Positions 40,644 through 48,579 of a stretch of 64,000 nucleotides of DNA are shown piece by piece. The stretch is from Thiolinea disciformis DSM 14473. GTDB lineage: Bacteria; Pseudomonadota; Gammaproteobacteria; Thiotrichales; Thiotrichaceae. Numbering within the stretch: position 1 is the first letter of the stretch; every line of letters starts with the position of its first letter. The DNA lies in NCBI RefSeq assembly GCF_000371925.1, contig NZ_AQVE01000005.1, forward strand, positions 154,165 through 218,164, given 5' to 3'. A program made the position numbers and the translations under genes. The notes under the pieces are model-generated. The model ran no database searches. It had not been told where the DNA came from and saw only the letters and a program-made list of their open reading frames with translations.

Positions 40644-41602
40644 TAAGAGGCATTAAGCTGTGCCTCAACTTCAGCACGCTTAGGTAAATCTGCGCCGCGT
40701 CGTGAACAGGTAATTGCCGCTGCAGTAGCAGCAAAGCGCCCAATTTTTTCTAAGGTATGGGCTGTTAAGTGCTTATCCCATGCATCCAAAGAAGCATCTC
40801 GCAGGGTTAACACCGCATCAATAAGCGCTGTTTGGAAGGTATCTCCCGCCCCCACCGTATCAACCACTTTAATCGTGGGCGCAGCAATATCTACGCGCGC
40901 CTGTTGACTCCACAAACTTGCGCCTTTACTACCACGCGTTAAGACTAAAAGTTTTAAGCCCTTGCCTAACCAGTCTTGCATCACTACTTCGGGATCTTGA
41001 TCAGGATATAAAAGACCAATATCTTCATCACTGACTTTAACCATATCCACCAGCGGCAATAAATCCGCCACACGCTCACGCCAAATAGCTTTATTTGGCT
41101 CTACATTGAGGCGAATATTGGGATCAATCGAAATGAGCTTCTTGCCCGCCGCTTGCTGAATCAGTTGGTGATAGGCTTGCGCTGCACTATCCACTACCAG
41201 CGAATACGACCCTACATGCAAGCCACTAATCTGGCTCAAATCGAAAGCTGCCACATCACTAGGCGCTAGCACCCGATCGGCGGCACCATTACCATAAAAG
41301 GCATAGGCAGGCACGCCATCCTCACCGTGCTGGACAAACCCTAAGGTCGTAGGCGCTGGTTTGCGTGTAATCCAATGCGTAGCAACCTGTTCGGATTGCA
41401 GTACAGCCATCAAACGCTCACCTAGAAAATCACTCGATAGACCGGTTAACATGGCAACGGAGCGATCCAAGCGCGCTAAGCCAATCGCCACATTAAAAGG
41501 TGATCCGCCCACACGTGCTTCAAACTTGAGCGTGGTCTCTGTTAATTTAGTGCCATGCTCAAGAAACACATCAAATAATGCCTCACCACACACAACAAAC
41601 AT
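40643..41602 (-). CDS. PfkB-family fructokinase
   Basis: A 319-residue ribokinase-fold sugar kinase. The first PfkB signature is RVGGSPFNVAIGLARL, and the ATP/anion-hole motif with the catalytic Asp is DTVGAGDTFQTALIDAV. It heads the operon with zwf, pgl, edd, pgi, eda and pyk. Because pgi is included, fructokinase (fructose to fructose-6-phosphate) fits best. A 2-keto-3-deoxygluconate kinase is the alternative. Confidence 0.85.
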   Translation of the reverse strand: MFVVCGEALFDVFLEHGTKLTETTLKFEARVGGSPFNVAIGLARLDRSVAMLTGLSSDFLGERLMAVLQSEQVATHWITRKPAPTTLGFVQHGEDGVPAYAFYGNGAADRVLAPSDVAAFDLSQISGLHVGSYSLVVDSAAQAYHQLIQQAAGKKLISIDPNIRLNVEPNKAIWRERVADLLPLVDMVKVSDEDIGLLYPDQDPEVVMQDWLGKGLKLLVLTRGSKGASLWSQQARVDIAAPTIKVVDTVGAGDTFQTALIDAVLTLRDASLDAWDKHLTAHTLEKIGRFAATAAAITCSRRGADLPKRAEVEAQLNAS

Positions 41603-41891
41603 GCCATCCTCCTAGCCTTTATTGATTGCCTACTCATTCTATGACTAAAATCAAGCTGGCGTTATGGCTGCCTATATTATTTCAGCTACTGAAAAAAAAC
41701 GAGATACCCTCTAGCAAAAACTGATACGCGCTTGCAACTTTCTTTATTAAGCAATTTTTGTGCCAAATTACTCACAGATTAAATACATAACAATTTGTAG
41801 ATACTTGCATTAAAATTGATTGCTTTTTTGTTAAATCTAATATTATAATATTCTTATATTAACCAATATGACTTTTACGGAGGATTCATGT
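41603..41891. other. AT-rich promoter region of the sulfur-globule-like gene
   Basis: About 290 very AT-rich bases between divergent genes. A TATAAT hexamer lies at about 41846-41851 and an ACGGAGGA ribosome-binding site at about 41878-41885. There is no convincing -35 at correct spacing and no ORF. Confidence 0.45.
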
Positions 41892-42653
41892 ATGAAATTA
41901 TCTAAGATCGCTTTAGCTATCGTCTTACTAAGCAGCACTGGCCTAGCTTCCGCTGATTTCTTTGATGGCTTCAATAACGGCACTGGTAGTGGTCAAGGCG
42001 TAGGTTCAGGCCAAGGTAACACCAGTGGTTATGGTCAAGGCTCAGGTATGGGCGCTGGTAACGCAGATGGTTGGGGACGCGGACAAGGCGATGCTGATGG
42101 TGAAATGGATTTCAATATCACCTTCAAAGGCAAAGGCAAGAGCAATATGGCTTCCGATATGGCAGGTCGTGGCGCAGGTAATACAGCCGGTAATTTATAC
42201 GGTCAAGGCTCTGGCTACGGCACTGGCTACAATAATTTGTATGGTAATACCCAGCAATACGGTGGCGGCAATAATCCTTGGGGTGGATACAATCCTTGGG
42301 GTGGCTATGGCTATCAACAACCCATGATGATGTATCCGCCAATGCCAGCACCACAAGCGCAAGCACCTGCTGCACCAGCACCAACGATGCAAGCCCCCGG
42401 CATGTATGCTTACCCTATGCCAATGATGCAGCCACAACCGATGATGGCGCCTAATTTTGCACAGATGCAACAGCAAATGCAGCAACAAATGGCCGCACAA
42501 CGCGCACAATTTGATGCTTATGTCAAGCAGATGCAAGAACAGCAAAAAGCAGCTCAAGCTCAAATGCCTGCTCCTGCTGTCAACACACCTGCACCAGCCG
42601 CTAATGCAGCAGCGCCTGCACAACCAGCAGCACCTGCTGCACCAAAGCAATAA
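41892..42653 (+). CDS. Sulfur-globule-type secreted structural protein
   Basis: A 253-residue low-complexity protein with a clean signal peptide (MKLSKIALAIVLLSSTGLASA). The mature part has an N-terminal Gly/Gln/Ser-rich zone (GSGQGVGSGQGNTSGYGQ), then a short ordered-looking patch MDFNITFKGKGKSNMAS. A Gly/Tyr/Asn zone with NPWGGYNPWGGYG follows, and the C-terminal half is Pro/Ala/Met/Gln-rich. This composition matches sulfur globule proteins that coat periplasmic sulfur inclusions in sulfur oxidisers. Start chosen at the ATG at 41892 behind ACGGAGGA. The function is inferred from composition and secretion, not from a catalytic motif. Confidence 0.65.
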   Translation: MKLSKIALAIVLLSSTGLASADFFDGFNNGTGSGQGVGSGQGNTSGYGQGSGMGAGNADGWGRGQGDADGEMDFNITFKGKGKSNMASDMAGRGAGNTAGNLYGQGSGYGTGYNNLYGNTQQYGGGNNPWGGYNPWGGYGYQQPMMMYPPMPAPQAQAPAAPAPTMQAPGMYAYPMPMMQPQPMMAPNFAQMQQQMQQQMAAQRAQFDAYVKQMQEQQKAAQAQMPAPAVNTPAPAANAAAPAQPAAPAAPKQ

Positions 42654-42664
42654 TCCTTTAAGCG

Positions 42665-43693
42665 TTAACCAAGCTCCTCGGGGGCTTGGTTAGTGGCCTT
42701 CACACACTGCTTAACCAAGCCTAAACCCCGATAAATTAATCCACTATAGACCTGCACTAAACTCGCGCCCGCTTCTAACTTGGCTTGTGCATCTGCCCCC
42801 GTCATAATGCCACCTACCCCAATAATCGGCACTTGTCCTGCTAAGGCTTTATGAAAGGCACGAATCACGCGTGTGGAAGATTCGGTCAGGGGTGCACCAC
42901 TTAAGCCACCCTGCTCTGCACCATATTTCGAGGTGGCGACTACTGTTTTATCCAACGTCGTATTGGTTGCGATGACTGCATCCATTTGTGTTTCAAGAAT
43001 CACTTGCGCCATCGACTGAATAGCGGCTTGATCCAAATCCGGTGCAAGCTTAACCGCTAGGGGCACATAGCGCTGCGTTTGATCGGCTAATATTTTTTGT
43101 TCTTGTTTTAGCCGACGGAGGAGTTGCTGCAACTCTTCACCGTATTGCAGAGAACGTAATCCGGGCGTATTGGGGGATGAAATATTAATCGTTATATAAT
43201 CAGCGTATTTATAAACTTTATGCAAGCCTAATAAATAATCATGCACAGCTCGCTCTACCGGCGTGTCAACATTTTTACCGATATTAATTCCCAAAATTCC
43301 TTGATAACGCGCACGATTTACCTGCTTAAGCAAATAATCAACGCCCTGATTATTGAAACCCATTCGGTTAATAATTGCTTTATGCTCAGGGAGACGGAAT
43401 AGACGTGGTTTGGGATTGCCTGCTTGGGGACGGGGCGTAATCGTACCAATCTCAAGAAAACCGAAGCCAGCCGTTGCTAAGGCATCGATATAATCGCCAT
43501 TTTTATCTAAACCCGCCGCTAGACCAATTGGATTAGGAAAATCCAACCCCATGACTTTAACGGTTTGACCTGGGATAGCGTGTGATTTCTCGCCAGTATT
43601 TAAATAACTCACCACTTTCAGAGCACTTAAGGCAAGGTTATGCGAAGCTTCGGGTGGTAAGGCAAATAATAATGGGCGGATTAAGCTATACAC
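42665..43693 (-). CDS. pyrD: Dihydroorotate dehydrogenase (quinone)
   Basis: A 342-residue class-2 enzyme, membrane-associated, that oxidises dihydroorotate to orotate with ubiquinone in pyrimidine synthesis. The N-terminal amphipathic part (MYSLIRPLLFALPPEASHNL) is the membrane tether. Signatures are INRMGFNNQGVDYLL, ITINISSPNTPGLRSLQ and IIGVGGIMTGADAQAK. It starts with GTG behind GGGGA. A stem-loop (42667-42691) overlaps its 3' end. Confidence 0.96.
   Translation of the reverse strand: MYSLIRPLLFALPPEASHNLALSALKVVSYLNTGEKSHAIPGQTVKVMGLDFPNPIGLAAGLDKNGDYIDALATAGFGFLEIGTITPRPQAGNPKPRLFRLPEHKAIINRMGFNNQGVDYLLKQVNRARYQGILGINIGKNVDTPVERAVHDYLLGLHKVYKYADYITINISSPNTPGLRSLQYGEELQQLLRRLKQEQKILADQTQRYVPLAVKLAPDLDQAAIQSMAQVILETQMDAVIATNTTLDKTVVATSKYGAEQGGLSGAPLTESSTRVIRAFHKALAGQVPIIGVGGIMTGADAQAKLEAGASLVQVYSGLIYRGLGLVKQCVKATNQAPEELG
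42667..42691. terminator. Stem-loop between convergent sulfur-globule-like gene and pyrD
   Basis: AACCAAGC (42667-42674) pairs with GCTTGGTT (42684-42691). There is no T-run on either side, and it covers the last pyrD codons. It could serve both converging transcripts. Confidence 0.45.
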
Positions 43694-43792
43694 GTGAAAA
43701 TCCCCGATTTGGACACAAACCGAGGATTATGCAAAAACTCTTCGTCACTCACAACCACCTTTACTAGCGGTGATGACGTAAAGCACTTGGAT

Positions 43793-44599
43793 TTATTTAG
43801 CTTTTTTAGCTGATTTTTTTTCTGACTTCTTTTCTTTCTTCTCAGCTTTTTTAGCTTTTTTCTCTTTCTTTGCTTTTTTCTCAGCCTTGTCTTTCTTGTC
43901 TTTCTTGTCTTTCTTATTTTTTTTCTCAGGCTTTTTCTTAGCGTCTTCTTTCACTTTAGCCTTTTTCTCTTTCTTCTTGGCATCATCGTCTTGATCTTTT
44001 AACTTTTTAACAATACCTTTAGCAGCCTTCTTTTGCTCTTTTTTCTTCTTTTCCTGTTTCGCTGCAACAGTATCTAAAAAGTCAGACAGCAAAGGATTGA
44101 CTGCTGTTGGCTTAGAGGCCACCTCTTCCTTAGCAGCTTTCACAGGTGATTTTTTCTCGGATTTCGGTGCTTTTGCTTTGGTTGATGTTGTTACCGTAGG
44201 CTTAGCTTCAGGAGCCGCTGCAACAGCGGGTTTCTTAGCTTTTGCTACGCTGGCTTTTGGTGCTGCTACTTTTTCACTAGACGTTTTTTTGGCACGAGTC
44301 TTTTTCGCTTCAGTGTCTGCAGGTTTATCTTCTGCAGCCGCATTAGCTTCTGGCTGTTTTTCAAGTTTCGGCTTAGCGACTTTAGGAGCACGCAGTGCTT
44401 TAGGCTTAGGTGCTTCGTCCGCTAAAACAGCTTGCGCACTGGCTAGAATTTTTGGCGCTAACTTACCGACGCCCGGAATGGCACTCAGTGTTTCGACCGA
44501 TGCTGCTGCGACTTGTTCTACGCTTGTAATTTGATGTTCTGCTAAACGTTGCTGTAAGGATGGACCGACATACTTCACCATCGAAAGGTCTTTTTCCAT
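43793..44599 (-). CDS. Helix-hairpin-helix protein with histone-like Lys/Ala-rich tail
   Basis: A 268-residue protein in two parts. Residues ~6-60 form a helix-hairpin-helix pair (VKYVGPSLQQRLAEHQI and LSAIPGVGKLAPKILASA), a non-specific DNA-binding fold. The rest is disordered and Ala/Lys/Pro-rich like histone H1 or AlgP, with a short ordered patch NPLLSDFLDTVAAKQ in the middle. The final ~70 residues are almost only Lys, Glu, Asp and Ala. It probably binds DNA and may compact the nucleoid. Transcribed divergently from the ETF oxidoreductase gene. No named family was recognised. Confidence 0.75.
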   Translation of the reverse strand: MEKDLSMVKYVGPSLQQRLAEHQITSVEQVAAASVETLSAIPGVGKLAPKILASAQAVLADEAPKPKALRAPKVAKPKLEKQPEANAAAEDKPADTEAKKTRAKKTSSEKVAAPKASVAKAKKPAVAAAPEAKPTVTTSTKAKAPKSEKKSPVKAAKEEVASKPTAVNPLLSDFLDTVAAKQEKKKKEQKKAAKGIVKKLKDQDDDAKKKEKKAKVKEDAKKKPEKKNKKDKKDKKDKAEKKAKKEKKAKKAEKKEKKSEKKSAKKAK

Positions 44600-44950
44600 G
44601 AGCCTATCTTCCTGTTATTAGAGGTATTGATTAAAAGTGTAAGGTTGTTCCAAATATTGTCATCAAAGTTTAACATTTAAGCTAGCCCCCAATGATGACA
44701 AAAAAGATCAAAAATTAATCAAATTTATCGTTTCAGTGATTTTCACATTTGTTTAATAATTATAAAGACTAATTTCATCAATTCATCACGTATTCTTACG
44801 CTACATAGTATGCAACAACTTCCTTGTGTTAGCGTATCCGTATAGGATGTATGGTCGATTGCTAGCTTGGTCACTCACTTTTTTAGGGGTTATCAAGCGA
44901 CTAAGCAAGTTCAAATAGCAAAAACAATTTTCAGCGAAAGGAGATGGGAC
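44600..44950. other. Divergent intergenic region
   Basis: About 350 bp, AT-rich, between the helix-hairpin-helix gene and the ETF oxidoreductase. The last part (from 44867) is open in frame with the oxidoreductase but lacks family similarity. I treat it as leader. No RNA gene or strong hairpin was noticed. Confidence 0.45.
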
Positions 44951-46600
44951 GTGGAAGCGATTGAACGCGATGTCATGGAATTTGATGTGGTCATTGTCGG
45001 CGGTGGACCAGCTGGTTTGAGTGCGGCTATCCGTTTAAAACAATTAGCTGCAGAGTACAACCATGAGGTGTCGGTATGCTTAGTGGATAAAGGTTCGGAA
45101 ATCGGTGCACATATCTTATCGGGAGCCGTATTAGAACCCACTGCCCTGAATGAATTAATTCCTGATTGGAAAGAGAAAGATGCGCCACTGAATACCCCCG
45201 TTAGTGAAGAGCAAATTCTGTTTTTAACGGAAACCAGTAGCTTACGCACCCCCCAAGCATTTTTGCCACCTGCTATGCATAACAGTGGTAATTACATTAT
45301 CAGTCTGGGTAACTTCTGTCGTTGGCTAGCTGAGCAAGCAGAAGCACTGGGCGTAGAAATCTATCCGGGCTTTGCGGCGGCTGATATACTTTATGATGAA
45401 AACGGCGCAGTAAAAGGCATTGTAACCGGTGATATGGGAATTGAGAAAAACGGCGAGGCTGGTTCCAATTACACGCCGGGTATGGAATTACATGCCTGTT
45501 ATACCTTCTTTGCCGAGGGTTGCCGTGGTCATTTAGGCAAGCGTCTAAAAGCGAAATTTAATCTCGAACAAGCGGTAGAGCCACAAACGTATGGCATTGG
45601 TATCAAAGAACTCTGGGAAGTCGAACCCGATCAGCATAAACGAGGCTTAGTGATTCATACCGCTGGCTGGCCTTTACCGAGTGATACTTATGGCGGCTCT
45701 TTCCTTTATCATTTGGAAAACAATCAAGTTGCCGTGGGCTTTGTCGTCGGTTTAGATTATAAAAACCCTTATCTCAGCCCATTCGAAGAATTCCAACGTT
45801 TTAAAACTCACCCTCATATTCGCGATACCTTCAAAGGCGGCAGACGTATTTCCTATGGTGCACGCGCTTTGAATGAAGGGGGGTTACAGTGCCTACCGAA
45901 ACTTACTTTCCCCGGTGGTGTATTGATTGGCTGCGATGCGGGCACCCTGAATATGCCCAAAATCAAAGGAACCCATACCGCCATGAAGTCCGGTATGTTA
46001 GCAGCAGAAGCGGCTTTCCAAGCTTTACAAAACACCGACAGTAGTCCTGAGCTAAGTGCCTATACTGAGGCCTTCAAAAACTCATGGGTGCAAACTGAAT
46101 TACATGCTGCACGCAATGTACGCCCTTCATTCAAATGGGGTTTGTGGGTCGGTACACTCTATACCGGTATTGATCAAATTCTCTTCCGTGGCAAAGCACC
46201 ATGGACTTTAAAACACGGTCACAAAGACAATGAAACCCTGCTCAACAAAGAGCAAGCCACGCCGATTGTGTACCCTAAACCTGATGGGGTTTTAACCTTT
46301 GATCGTTTGTCCTCGGTGTATATCTCAGGCACCAATCACGAAGAGAACCAACCAGCACACTTAAAACTGTCTGATCCTAGCATTCCAGTGGATGTGAATT
46401 TGGCACTTTATGATGGCCCTGAGCAACGTTACTGTCCGGCTGGGGTTTATGAGTTTGTCGAAGAGTCTGGTTCAAAGCGCTTACAGATTAATGCACAAAA
46501 CTGTGTTCACTGCAAGACTTGTGATATTAAAGACCCGCGCCAGAATATTACGTGGGTAACGCCCGAGGGCAGTGGTGGCCCCAATTATCCGAATATGTAA
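44951..46600 (+). CDS. Electron transfer flavoprotein-ubiquinone oxidoreductase
   Basis: A 549-residue membrane-associated flavo-iron-sulfur enzyme that moves electrons from ETF, reduced by acyl-CoA and amine dehydrogenases, to ubiquinone. The FAD motif is [20 protein letters not shown], and [15 protein letters not shown] follows mid-protein. The C-terminal [4Fe-4S] ligands are seen as [10 protein letters not shown] and [20 protein letters not shown]. The GTG at 44951 has AAAGGAG at proper spacing and gives the family N-terminus; the longer frame from 44867 does not. No etfAB genes are adjacent. Confidence 0.95.
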   Translation: MEAIERDVMEFDVVIVGGGPAGLSAAIRLKQLAAEYNHEVSVCLVDKGSEIGAHILSGAVLEPTALNELIPDWKEKDAPLNTPVSEEQILFLTETSSLRTPQAFLPPAMHNSGNYIISLGNFCRWLAEQAEALGVEIYPGFAAADILYDENGAVKGIVTGDMGIEKNGEAGSNYTPGMELHACYTFFAEGCRGHLGKRLKAKFNLEQAVEPQTYGIGIKELWEVEPDQHKRGLVIHTAGWPLPSDTYGGSFLYHLENNQVAVGFVVGLDYKNPYLSPFEEFQRFKTHPHIRDTFKGGRRISYGARALNEGGLQCLPKLTFPGGVLIGCDAGTLNMPKIKGTHTAMKSGMLAAEAAFQALQNTDSSPELSAYTEAFKNSWVQTELHAARNVRPSFKWGLWVGTLYTGIDQILFRGKAPWTLKHGHKDNETLLNKEQATPIVYPKPDGVLTFDRLSSVYISGTNHEENQPAHLKLSDPSIPVDVNLALYDGPEQRYCPAGVYEFVEESGSKRLQINAQNCVHCKTCDIKDPRQNITWVTPEGSGGPNYPNM

Positions 46601-46633
46601 GGCGTCAAATCCTAGCTTAGGGTTAAGGCTAAG

Positions 46634-47410
46634 CTAGGCTGTTCTTACGGAAATATCAGCGGATGAAAAGCTTTGTGTTTCACCGCTGTTTAATCTAACA
46701 GATAACTGTCCTTGCGCATCCAAACCAAGCACTAAACCTTGCAACTGCTGGTTATTATTAAAAATATTCACAGATTTATTCGCTAAATAGTCCCAACGCT
46801 GCCACTGTTGTAAAAAATCAGGCTGATTAAAATGCAGAAATTGTTGCAAGCTCGGCACTAAACGATTCAGTAGCAATGCAATTAAACGATTACGATCAAT
46901 CGTGTGCGCTAGTAACTGCCCTAAATCACACCACGCTTGGTCTATTGGCGTTTGGTGAGCGGACATACCCGTATTGATACCAATACCAATGACCACCTGC
47001 TGTAAAGGCTGTGCGGTTTGCAGCAAAATACCAGCGAGTTTTTTACCATGCATATACACATCATTCGGCCATTTGATTTGATGATGGTGTAAACCATAAT
47101 TGGCTAGTGCTTCCGCTACTGCTACCCCCACGACTAAGCCTAACCAAGCATAATACTGGGGCGTTTCGGTGAAACACCAACGTAAGGAAAAATAAATATT
47201 ACCACTGGGGGGCGACTCCCACACACGCCCTCGCCTGCCCCGCCCTGCACTTTGCTGTTCTGCGAGACATACATGGCCACAAGTTTGATCTTGTTCTAAT
47301 AGCCATTCATTAGTCGATGGCAAGGTGTCAAAAATATGGATAGCTGGAATGGCAGCTTGCACCCTTGGCACAAGCTGTTGAAAAATCTGGGCTTGATCCA
47401 GCTTGATCAT
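46634..47410 (-). CDS. birA: Biotin-[acetyl-CoA-carboxylase] ligase
   Basis: A 258-residue biotin protein ligase that activates biotin and attaches it to carrier proteins. The catalytic motif is SAGRGRRGRVWESPPSGNIY, followed by IKWPNDVYMHGKKLAGIL and a C-terminal SH3-like domain. It lacks the N-terminal winged HTH of E. coli BirA, so it is a monofunctional enzyme without repressor function. Two bases separate it from the rhomboid gene upstream. Confidence 0.95.
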   Translation of the reverse strand: MIKLDQAQIFQQLVPRVQAAIPAIHIFDTLPSTNEWLLEQDQTCGHVCLAEQQSAGRGRRGRVWESPPSGNIYFSLRWCFTETPQYYAWLGLVVGVAVAEALANYGLHHHQIKWPNDVYMHGKKLAGILLQTAQPLQQVVIGIGINTGMSAHQTPIDQAWCDLGQLLAHTIDRNRLIALLLNRLVPSLQQFLHFNQPDFLQQWQRWDYLANKSVNIFNNNQQLQGLVLGLDAQGQLSVRLNSGETQSFSSADISVRTA

Positions 47411-47412
47411 AT

Positions 47413-47985
47413 TTAAGCTTTACCGTCTTGAATGCGACGTGCCAACCACCAAGCGGCTATACCACCGGCTATTGCACCGAATAAATGCCCATCCCACGAT
47501 ACACCATCTTGAAAAGGCATCATGCCAGCAATCAAGCTAGAACCGTACAGAAAGCCCACGACGACAGCGACAATAATGGGCACGAAACGTCGCTCAAAAA
47601 AGCCCGAAGCAATTAAAAATATAGCTAGTCCAAACACCAAACCACTAGCGCCGATATGGATTGCATCACCGCGCCCTAATAGCCACAATAGGCCATTACC
47701 AATCACGATAATCATAAACACCACTGTCCAGCTATTCGCCCGCGAACCTGCTAATAAAATCATTAAGACAAACAGTGGAAATGTATTGCTTAGGATATGT
47801 GACAAGCTGCCATGCAGAAAAGGCATCGTCAGAATACCTGTCAAACCCTCAGGGGTGCGCGGAATCAGACCATACTGGGTCAGGGAAGGCATAAAGTATT
47901 CGAGGCCAAACACTACCCAGATACTCGCAATAAATAGCAGTACCCACGGCAATTCTTCGCGGATTTGATGAACATGCTGCCCCAT
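47413..47985 (-). CDS. Rhomboid-family intramembrane serine protease
   Basis: A 190-residue compact rhomboid with six predicted membrane segments. The catalytic Ser is in HIGASGLVFG and the partner His in SWDGHLFGAIAGG. The oxyanion/loop-1 helix is MPFLHGSLSHILSNTFPL. It cleaves within membrane segments of unknown substrates. Part of a tightly packed four-gene unit: Pat-like, DUF1415, rhomboid, birA. Confidence 0.92.
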   Translation of the reverse strand: MGQHVHQIREELPWVLLFIASIWVVFGLEYFMPSLTQYGLIPRTPEGLTGILTMPFLHGSLSHILSNTFPLFVLMILLAGSRANSWTVVFMIIVIGNGLLWLLGRGDAIHIGASGLVFGLAIFLIASGFFERRFVPIIVAVVVGFLYGSSLIAGMMPFQDGVSWDGHLFGAIAGGIAAWWLARRIQDGKA

Positions 47986-47988
47986 AAA

Positions 47989-48579
47989 TCAACCTCGTTG
48001 AATACGATGAAGCAAAGATTGTAGCGCATTAACGCCAAGCTGTTGCATAAGCTCAATATTCCGTGCAGGAATAGCGTCAGGATCGGGATAATGCTGGAGT
48101 GCTTTAGCTAAACTTTCCTCACGAATCAAGTGCAGCATGGGAAAGGGCGAACGATTGGTATAATGACTAGGATCTAAGGGATCGACACCGGCAAAACAAT
48201 ACTCGGGATGAAAACTTGCGATCTGAATAATCCCCTTAAAGCCCTCGCGCTTCAGCAAGTGCTCAGCAAGGGCTAAAAAGTCATGGTAATCGTGGAAAAC
48301 CTGCAATATCAAGGGATGTATTAGGAGTGTTGTTTCGAGCTGCTTAACTGAAAGGGTATCTAAATACCGCAGCTCACATAACAAATCGCCCAGTAATTGT
48401 TCCGGACGAGTCGCTTCACTGACTATAAAGCGCACTCTGCCCTGCTCATAAGGGAGTTTCGCAAAAGGGCAGAGATTTTTTGCAATAACAAGTTGTTCTA
48501 CCCACGCTTGCGTTTGGCGCACCACCTCGTCATGCGCCAACTTAGCCATTGCTTGAACCGGTAATAAATCGTCAGTCAC
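47989..48579 (-). CDS. DUF1415 family protein
   Basis: A 196-residue cytoplasmic protein of a conserved but uncharacterised proteobacterial family. Recognisable blocks are VEQLVIAKNLCPFAKLP near residue 27 and IQIASFHPEYCFAG near residue 120. Its start overlaps the stop of the Pat-like gene by 4 bp, and three bases separate it from the rhomboid gene. Function unknown. Confidence 0.85.
   Translation of the reverse strand: MTDDLLPVQAMAKLAHDEVVRQTQAWVEQLVIAKNLCPFAKLPYEQGRVRFIVSEATRPEQLLGDLLCELRYLDTLSVKQLETTLLIHPLILQVFHDYHDFLALAEHLLKREGFKGIIQIASFHPEYCFAGVDPLDPSHYTNRSPFPMLHLIREESLAKALQHYPDPDAIPARNIELMQQLGVNALQSLLHRIQRG

Noticed and set aside
41892..42653. Gly-rich protein as a silk or RNA-binding protein
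   Set aside because: The signal peptide and overall composition fit a sulfur-globule coat protein better; RNA-binding motifs are absent.
44097..44534. Long open frame opposite the Lys-rich gene
   Set aside because: It is the complement of a low-complexity Lys/Ala coding stretch, which rarely contains stops.
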